Shown: piece after piece, positions 55,520 to 64,000 of the stretch
Numbering within the stretch: position 1 is the first letter of the stretch
How the letters are laid out: each line of letters starts with the position of its first letter
Origin: Latrodectus hesperus
Taxonomy: Eukaryota > Arthropoda > Arachnida > Araneae > Theridiidae
DNA length: 64,000 bases
NCBI GenBank assembly: GCA_037975125.1
Contig: CM075860.1
Coordinates: 19,594,822 to 19,658,821, forward strand
Direction of reading: 5' to 3'
Position numbers and translations under genes: made by a program
Notes under the pieces: model-generated
The model's database searches: none
Seen by the model: only the letters and a program-made list of their open reading frames with translations
What the model was told of the DNA's origin: nothing

Positions 55520-55551
55520 TCAGGGTTATGCATTTACGGTGGCCAGCAGTG
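55520..55551 (-). repeat. Right terminal inverted repeat of the Tc1-like element
   Basis: On the minus strand the end begins CACTGCTGGCCACC next to TA (55552-55553), like Tc1-type ends. The matching left repeat was not found. Confidence 0.5.
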
Positions 55552-56582
55552 TACTTCATTTCCAAAACTAATGAGTTACTAATAGTAATTGGCACATAAT
55601 TTTTTTATTTTAAAAGAATATATTTAAAGATATATATAAAAAAAACCAAGAATAATGCAAGAACAATGAATAGTTTAAATGAAACTACTTTTCTTATCCA
55701 TAAATATATATTCTCTGATACTCCGTCTGTTTTTAAATTTGTTCCTGTGAATAAGCACTTAAATGAGCCTGTATTTTAAAACCATCAACTTTTCATTTTT
55801 GAGAATGACAAGGCGTATATTTAAATTTAAAGCAATTCCAAGTCACAATAATCCTATTTTTTAGCTCGTTAATTTAACTTTTTTTAATAATTTTACATTC
55901 AGACTCAAATAAGAATTTTGCTTCAATAGCTTATATCATATACTTTTTTCAATAAAAATTATAACTGCAATACGCATTATTTATGTTTTTCTCCTATTCA
56001 TAAATTAAAACAAATGCTTATGTAATTTTTATAAATTTGTTTGAGAATCATTTAAAATATCTTATATATTTTCTCAAAATACATTGATTTTGATTTTGTT
56101 TTAGGACTGTATTATTAACAATAAATCTTCATTCGTGAATTTCAAAACCACAATTTATTCACAATTATTTATAATGAAAGTTTGAAATTAACATATTCAT
56201 ATCTATTATTCATGTAACCTAGATACCAAAATATTCTCAAAGCAATTTTATGCTATAAGTCCTGCTCATATTTGAATTTTAGTTTTGAGCTCTTTTAGTT
56301 TAAATTAAAGTTTTTACCACCATATTAAAATAATTTCGATATCTGATATATTTCTTAATAACATAGCTTGGATGCACGTAAAACGCTTAAAGTCTCTTTA
56401 ATGAATGTTCTATTTCGCTTTTAGAAAAGTTGAACAATTTTCCAACTGCAAATACTGTCATATTATTAGAAATATTCTTCACTTTAATTATAAGTTCCTA
56501 CTAAGGAATGAAATCGAAATCGAGTTGCTTTTAAACTTCTGAATTACTTCAAAATTATCCTACGAATAGATGCTTCAGTTGA

Positions 56583-56625
56583 TTCAGATATATTATACGA
56601 ATGTCCTTCGTATAATATATCTGAA
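56583..56625. repeat. Perfect 19-bp inverted repeat with 5-base loop
   Basis: Arms 56583-56601 and 56607-56625 pair at all 19 positions (TTCAGATATATTATACGAA), loop TGTCC. Confidence 0.9.
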
Positions 56626-57595
56626 AATATTCGGCTTAAATTTTGGTAGTTAATCTAAATATCTCAGAAGTGTGAGTGATAATGATAGGAAACTAGGAAT
56701 ATTTCCCTTTCACAGAGGAGAGTATTGAACTGTTGTGAAACTATGTGCTCACTTATTAACACTTATAGTGTCAATAAGAGCTTATTGCAAGAAATGGTTC
56801 TTTAGGACGTTGCTTTATGTTATACTAAATTACAATTTTGCATAGACACTTTATTTCACAATATTCTGCTTTTCAGCTCTATTTAAATACATACATGTAT
56901 AAAATGTATGAATCTAACTTTAATAAGTAGTATTTATAGAACTCGTCATTATATAGAAATGTCTAAGGAATATATTTCTGTAAATTCTTTTAAGTTTTAA
57001 TGTCATAATATTCTTAAGTATAGAAAATAAATTTTTAAGAACTGTAAAGAATTTTTTATGAAACCTTTTTTTGTAAATACTACTAATTCTGAAAATTACT
57101 TAAGTTCAAGTTTATTTGAGAAAATAATTTTTATGATGACAGTTGAGTAGACGCAAATGAAATATGCAATATGCAATTATGAAATAAAAGCTCAAGGAAA
57201 CGTATGAAATATTGAAATTTTAAGTTGAAAAATTTTTTGAACTATATAAATTTTATGAATTTTAAAATGAATTAAATGAACAGGTGAATGGTCAGTGCTT
57301 CGATCTTGTAGATTAACAGTTTATGTTTTCGATTCCCACTTCCGTTGTAATTGATTTTTTATTCACTTTGAATAATTCCTTAATGAAGAAGCCTTCAAAT
57401 CAAAAAATAGATCATAAGGTGAAGATTGATAGATAAATTAGCAACCTTTCAATGCAGAATAATATACATTTGTGATTAAGGATTTAACATTTATTGATAT
57501 TTTGACATTTTTTAAAATCTGAAAAGACAGAATTTAAAAAAAATATAATAAACTATAATAAAGAAAGAGAGTTTTTAAGAAAAATATTATAACTT

Positions 57596-58294
57596 AAAAT
57601 CCTTTATATGTTTTTATATAAAATATATGCTTAGGAAATTTAAATCTACTTCAGATGTCATAAATGTTGTATCGATTCATTTTTATCAATATAAAATCTA
57701 TTTGAAATGAATTGAAGCATGTTCAAAATACAGAATATTTTATATTTTTGACTAGTCAATCTAATTAAGTAAAAATTATGTTTTTCCAAAATTTTCAAGT
57801 TATGAATTTTAGCAAACATGTGGATTGCATTTAAACACTTTCAAATTATTATAATTCCAATAATTTATTCAAAAATGTATTTTAAAAGCATAAAACGCCA
57901 TATGTGTTATTATAATTATATATTATAAAAATTATCCAATGTTTCTTTGAGTAATAAATTATCTTCTTAATAATAATATGATAAATTTATAAATTTTCTA
58001 AAATGAAGGATTTTATTTTTCTGTATGTATTTTCAATATGTATTTCTAAAATATAATTTCATTTCAGAAAAATGATTAATAACTTGTACTTACAAATATT
58101 TAAAGATGAATAAAAATCAATCATTTTTGAGCTAAGGTCCAATTTTAATTTTGTATAAACTGAAACAATTATTTTAATGAAAATCTTTGTCTGCATCTTT
58201 CTAATTTAATATCATTGCTTCATATGTTAAAATTGCCTTAAGAATTATGACGGTAAATTTTAAAATATTTGTATAAAAACATATAAAGGATTTT
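57596..58294. repeat. Distant 23-bp inverted pair, possible MITE ends
   Basis: 57596-57618 and 58272-58294 are perfect inverted copies (AAAATCCTTTATATG...). They bound 699 bp without a gene. TTAA-like bases lie at the outer edges but no clear target duplication was found. Confidence 0.35.
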
Positions 58295-60049
58295 TAAAGT
58301 ATTCGGCCAAAGGTTCCCAATATTTATGTAATTAATACAATGTTTGTTGATTTCCACGAAAAACGATTTGTTAAAGAAATGAACTTATTCAGATAGCATT
58401 TTACATATATTTTTAGTTAATTTCCATTTAGTCAAAAATGTCTAGTTAGTTGTTATGTTTTGTAATATAATTATTTCAAAATATAAAAATGTATTTTGAT
58501 ATTTAATTTCTATTTGATTAGTTATCAATGTAGAATTATAAATTTCCCCATGTAAATTTTACTTTAGTAAAAAATATATTATTATAGATATAATTACATC
58601 AATAATCGGCATTCATCAGAATTATTTACTCTAATTAGGATCAAATAATTTTTAACATGATTCTTTAAATTTGAATGATTTTGAAATATGTATTCATTCC
58701 ACTATTACTTCAATCAGCTAATATCAATAATAGCATTTGAACTTAACAAATAATTTTGTATTGATATTGCACTTAAAGCTATTTGTATATATATTCAAGC
58801 TTTTCGATGTTTTCCCATGACAAATATTAACTGATGATTATTATGGACACTTCCAAATAGATAATTTACGTTAACATAACAATTTACTGACAACAAATTC
58901 TGAAATTAACTTAGTTTTCTTGTGCTAGAAATATTTTATTTAGATACAGAACATTATATCTCTCAATTAAAAACAATTCCCAATTATTTAGATTGTATTA
59001 TAAGTCTATAACATTTTGTTTACCTAATATTAACAAAATATCTTTGCTAATTTTATGTAAATAAGATCGTCAATGACATATAATAATAACGTTACTATTT
59101 ATAAAATATGAGAAATATAATCTATATGCTATTAAATATTTTATTCTCAAACTTAAAAGACTTTTTTTAATTTAATAATCGTTCTTTTAATATTTTCTTT
59201 CTCATTTTAGTCCTTTAAAATTAAGCTTATAAGAAATTTAATTATACATTTTTTTTCACTTTGGGGTTATATTTCCCACTTTTTTTGAAAAGAATATCAT
59301 TGAAAAAATGCTCTGTACTGCAGAGAAAAGAATAAAATTCGGAATGATTTTTCTTCTGTTTTGATTGCGTTTAAAACCTTCATTTCGTCGTTAAATTAAT
59401 TTTGCTTTTAAATTTAAGATGTGAAAATTCTACCGAGTTGACCAAGAAACTAATGGCATTTTGTTCACGTATATATGTACAGCAAAAATAAAAAAAATTA
59501 TCTTTCATTAAGAAAGAAAAAATACATTCTTTGAGTATGAGTACATAATAAATTACTAAAGAAAACCTGAATTATAATTTCAGAAAAAAATATTTTAATT
59601 CGAATTTTGAGAAAGAAAAAAAAAATTTTGAAGAAGAAAACATAATTTTAGAATTACAGTTTGTAAATTAAATTATTTTACAAAATGGATAAAAAAATAA
59701 TTTCTCATTATTTTATATCATTAATGAAAAACTTTTTAATTCCAAATAGTCTTTTTTCATATTTCATGTATTATATATTATGTATTATATTTAATAACAT
59801 ATTACTATCAAACATAATGTGTGCAGTAACCAATGTGACTTGTGATTAAATTTTTCTTATCTATAAATTTATTTAAGAATAAAATATTTCATAAACAATT
59901 ATTAGGTTATTTAAATCTATCTTTTTTTATTTGGTATAAAAATTTAAACTGAAAATTTTACCAACATCATTTGAAGAGGAAATGAGTTTGATATGAATGA
60001 AATGAGCTAGTGTTAAAATACTGAAATATTTCCTAGAACTAATTTGAAG

Positions 60050-60118
60050 ATATGTTATCATAATTATTATTTATAAATTCAAAACAAGAATCTATAAAAA
60101 ATAATTATGATAACATAT
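60050..60118. repeat. Hairpin with 26-bp arms, one mismatch
   Basis: Arms 60050-60075 and 60093-60118 pair at 25 of 26 positions (ATATGTTATCATAATTATT...), 17-base loop. Confidence 0.85.
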
Positions 60119-60504
60119 TTTATCTAAACAAGATTTTAAGTGATATCTCTTTTCTTTAGCATTTTTCTTTTGACTATGCTTGAAGGCATTCATTTTCAAT
60201 TTGATATAATAATTATGAGCATTATAAAGAAAACATACTGAGGATAATTAACGTTAACAAAATGTTCGCTATCACAAATACGTATTTACACTGTTAAGTA
60301 CTTTCTGATATTGAAAATTATATAGCATTTAAAAATGATTTTTATTAATACAATTTAAAGGATCATATATTTTTTATAAACTCTGCTGTCGATTTATTGT
60401 TTTTTGTCCATTTTTAATTTATTATAATTTACAATTTTTATAAACTAATAGATAATAATCAAAAAAAATATTTACATATCTTTAAAACCATTGAAACATA
60501 CTTG

Positions 60505-60506
<2 letters not shown>

Positions 60507-60590
<84 letters not shown>
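60507..60590. repeat. (TA)n microsatellite
   Basis: Pure AT dinucleotide run. Confidence 0.97.
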
Positions 60591-60592
<2 letters not shown>

Positions 60593-60803
60593 TTACATTT
60601 AGTGTTGTAAGGTTATAAGAATTTAATATGTGAATATCTACAACTGCAGAAGAAAGGTCAGTAATTTTAAAGAACTCGTTTAAGGGTTTTCAAAGAAATA
60701 TCTTAAGTATAATAACTTTAAAACTAATTTTATATCTAACATTTCCTCACACTACATTTCTAAAGAAAGTGTTTTCAATTTTTGGTTAGATTATTAATGC
60801 ATT

Positions 60804-60930
60804 TCAAAAAAGGGGGAGGAATGAAATGAGAGTACCTTTAATCCCTGTGAGTTCCGTTATTACTTCACCACGGTTTCTGATATAATCTATTAACTTCTCC
60901 ACGGAATTTACGGTATAAATGATTTTCAAT
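60804..60930 (-). CDS. Unknown protein, possible exon
   Basis: On the minus strand an acceptor-like TTTTTTCTGCAAG ends at 60931. It is followed by a frame reading LKIIYTVNSVEKLIDYIR, then NRGEVITELTGIKG, to a stop at 60804. The middle looks protein-like. A weak donor GTACTC follows LTGIK, so the exon may end there. No family was recognised. Confidence 0.25.
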
Positions 60931-62151
60931 CTTGCAGAAAAAAACGTTCTTCTAGTTGAAACGAACAAACAAAAGAAAATAAAAATAATCATGTTTTTAT
61001 GTAGAAAAACGAAAAACTGTAGCCAGAAAATCTCCCTTCCTCTTTATTATAGAAACAAATGTTTCTGAAGATTAATGGTTTTAAATTTCTTTAAAGGGCA
61101 ATGTTTTACAAAATGGTTCATAAAATAAACCATCTTTTCATGCATTTTATAGTTCGGAATACTTAGCGATTTTGGTAAGAGTTAAATTATTATGTTTACG
61201 TGTATTATAAAATTGTATTCATTTGATAAGAGATAAGATGACCTTATTAGGATTTTTGTTTTTATAAGTTATATAATTTATTCTTTCGGTTTGCGCATAA
61301 GTTTCTTTTACAGGTATTAAACAATCTTTTGCTATATCTGTTTTAAGTTTATTAGCTTTTCTAATGAATTTTATTTAACCTTTGAATCTAAACATTGCAA
61401 ATATCATTGATACATTTCAAGATAAAATCATAGAAAATTTTGTTTACATATACTATTTATTTAATAATAGCCGTATGCTTCTATTTTAACGACATTCTAA
61501 ATAAAACTAATTCCAATGAAAATATATGCTGACAAAAGTGATACACATTCTTACTCCAACAATATATATAATAACACGATTAATTTGAATTATTAACTTG
61601 ATTATTCGAAAATTCTGGTAAATGTTCATGGTACTCTGATTTAAATATTCCCATTGCATTCCATGAAAAGGTTATTGAATCTGAAATATTTTCCTTTAGT
61701 GATTATTATTCTTAACAAATTAATTGATTAGTATTTAACATTAAATCGGAAATTTAAATTGCCTTCAGAATTTTCAATGTAAACTAATATAGAGAATAAT
61801 AATTTAAAATAAAATGAAAATAAATGAAATTAAATAAAATAAAATTTATAATAAGAAAAAATTACAAAAATGCTTTTTTCTGCCTATTAAAATTACATAT
61901 TTCTTAAGCAAAACGATGAACTGTTAACTGATCCCTTATGACTTGATGAGATGTAGAGATTAAACAAAGACTGAAGATAAAATGAAAACTACACAACGCT
62001 ATACAACATGAATATGAATATTTTTTAAACCTTAAAAATATTCGAATAAGTGAAAATAATTATGATTTAGGAAATTAACCAGACCTATAAGATTTATCAG
62101 ATTAACAGAAATGTATATTTTCGTAGTTGATTATTTAAATATTTCTATCAG
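60931..62151. other. AT-rich DNA without recognisable genes
   Basis: Nothing supported. 61800-61860 is A/T low-complexity. Confidence 0.6.
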
Positions 62152-62289
<138 letters not shown>

Positions 62290-64000
62290 CTGATAATTGT
62301 TTCAGTGAAATAATTCAAATCTAAAAGATATAAGAATGCCTACATATGATGCTACACTTGTTTCACAATATTTGAAAATCCTAAGATTTCTTATGACCTG
62401 AAAAAGAATAAAAAGTCTAGTTTACGTGTCTAAAATTTTTTTAATTCTACAGATTGTTAAATAGTATATATGCATTTGAATATTGTAACATTAACATTCT
62501 CTATATCAAGTGAATATCTTAAATCCAAACTAATAAATGGAATAGTCCTCTTTGTTAACCAATGACTATTTAGTTTGATTCTAATGAGAGAAAATAATCT
62601 ATTTAATAAATAATCAACCACGGATTTATCAAGATTATAACCGTTTAAGACAAGAAAAGGTTAATCTATTTGGCAATTACAATAATTTTTCTATTATTAT
62701 TCAGACACATTATCTTAGATATAAATGTAAATGTATTTTTAAATAAAACTTAATGTTACACAATTAGAGAATTTTAATTTCTTTAATAAATATTTCAAAT
62801 TGTTTTTAATTTATGCTTATGTAAAAAGACTAATTAATACAAATATGTTAATATATCACTATATTAACATGCATGCTAACATAAAACTGTCAATCAATAA
62901 ATTAAAATAATAATTACCTTTCTTTGGAAATATAATTTTGAGCAATGTTGTCACAGTGAATTTGAAGGTAATTTTTGTAGAGAGATCCTCTGCCTCAATC
63001 CTAACTATTCAATTTGACACTTTCAGCTTAGTTTAAAATTTAGTCTTCTTTGTGCATTTTAATGATTCTGACAATAGGGAGATAGTAATGCGGAGGCAGT
63101 GAAAAGAGATTTAAAAGCAGAATATAGAAACGAAGTCTGTTCTTCTCGATTCTAAAAAAGAAGTAGACGTGACTATTGAGAATGCTGGAAATGTGTGATT
63201 TTGCTTACAAAAAATGTATGCTATTGTATTTTGTGTTCCATGCAATCATAGAAGATAATAAATATTTGGTTGCTAAAATAATATATGAAAAATTCGTGGC
63301 GAAAATTTAATTGAGTGTCATAACAGCTCCTTTTTAACCCATTAAATATGTTAATTTCGCTTGTCCTTCTTTAATAGTAAAAATATGAATTCGTGAGTAA
63401 CAATACTTCTTTGTAATGTTACTAAATGTAATTTATAGGTTTTCACACCTAGGTCTCTTATGAGACACGTTTGTGTAAAATAGTTTTTATTTGCTTTAAG
63501 AAACGTAGTAATGGCTTAGAAAAGGAATTACAGGAGTAGCGCATAAATTTGGAAACAAATTTAATGTAGAATAGATAAATTAGTAATTTCATCCATGAAA
63601 TTAAAAAATTTATATACGGATAATATTCTGTAAAGTTAATTTTTGTATAATTGTTAATAAACTATATTTTAGATTATATTAAAGATTACATTTTCAATAC
63701 CTTTACGAATATTGAGAGTAAATCCATCGAGTTAGATGCTTACTTGAAATATTATGAGAATTTTTCTTAAAACTTGAGTATTTGAATTCTTATTTGGAAA
63801 ATTAAAAGTTAATTTAAAAACAGAATATCGTAACTACAGATTGCTAAAAAAGTTATTTATAATCACTTGCAAGGTAAGAAAAATTAAAAATATTTTTTTT
63901 TACTATCAAATGTGGGATATACTTTGCATTTGCTTAATTTTTAATGAAATATATTTTGAATATGGCGACTACTAAACACGAAACATTACATTTGTTACGA
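62290..64000. other. AT-rich DNA, one weak exon-like patch
   Basis: 63078-63155 on + follows an ACAATAG acceptor-like site and reads GDSNAEAVKRDLKAEYRN... to a TAA; too short to call. Nothing else supported. Confidence 0.45.

Larger units (their letters stand above)
55554..60506. other. AT-rich DNA with two strong inverted repeats
   Basis: No genes are supported. Contains the palindromes listed separately (56583-56625, 60050-60118) and a distant inverted pair (57596-57618 with 58272-58294). Confidence 0.6.

Overview
The window is AT-rich eukaryotic DNA made of a dense set of transposable elements in long stretches with no visible genes. The reverse transcriptase, Gag and mariner families, the long (TA)n microsatellites and the arthropod-style initiator motifs suggest an arthropod. 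My best guess is a spider or other arachnid, from resemblance of the Gag-Pol proteins to spider-genome repeats I recall; nothing here proves the species. No bacterial, phage or CRISPR features were seen, and no host gene could be identified by name.

Layout. Positions 1-5004: most of a Ty3/gypsy-class LTR retrotransposon, + strand, whose 5' end lies outside the window. Its domain order is Gag, protease, integrase, reverse transcriptase, RNase H, i.e. integrase lies BEFORE reverse transcriptase as in the Gmr1-type group, and its Gag carries a SCAN-like capsid region. 5104-10321: a complete non-LTR retrotransposon (R1/I-group LINE, minus strand) with ORF1, ORF2 (one frameshift), 3' hexamer repeats and a 15-bp target-site duplication. 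10395-10698: a short TG...CA segment holding a tRNA-like sequence, two clusters of heat-shock elements and a TATA box, pointing toward the LINE. 10.7-20 kb: AT-rich DNA with a long (TA)n array and a strong hairpin. 20.0-20.9 kb: a tRNA-headed SINE interrupted by a 5'-truncated LINE tail; a second SINE copy without the insertion is at 52.2-52.5 kb. 22.7-32.6 kb: sparse exon-like islands and a foldback-like inverted pair. 34849-36120: a full-length mariner with an intact transposase, embedded in (TA)n arrays. 40465-45128: a complete, very young LTR element (minus strand) that has lost most of pol but keeps Gag and protease. 52.8-55.6 kb: a decayed mauritiana-type mariner followed by a decayed Tc1-like element. 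55.6-64 kb: AT-rich DNA with two strong palindromes, two more microsatellites and weak exon candidates.

How the parts relate. The two LTR elements share a related SCAN-type Gag but differ in pol order (integrase first versus reverse transcriptase first). The deleted 40-45 kb element probably moved using enzymes supplied by intact relatives, since its LTRs differ at only 2 of 288 positions although pol is missing. The heat-shock-like promoter lies about 180 bp upstream of the LINE in the same orientation and could drive read-through into it. The exon-like islands (25675-25788 and 32140-32601 on +; 22687-22899, 26481-26579 and 60804-60930 on -) suggest that parts of the AT-rich DNA are introns of one or more host genes, but I cannot join them into a gene model.
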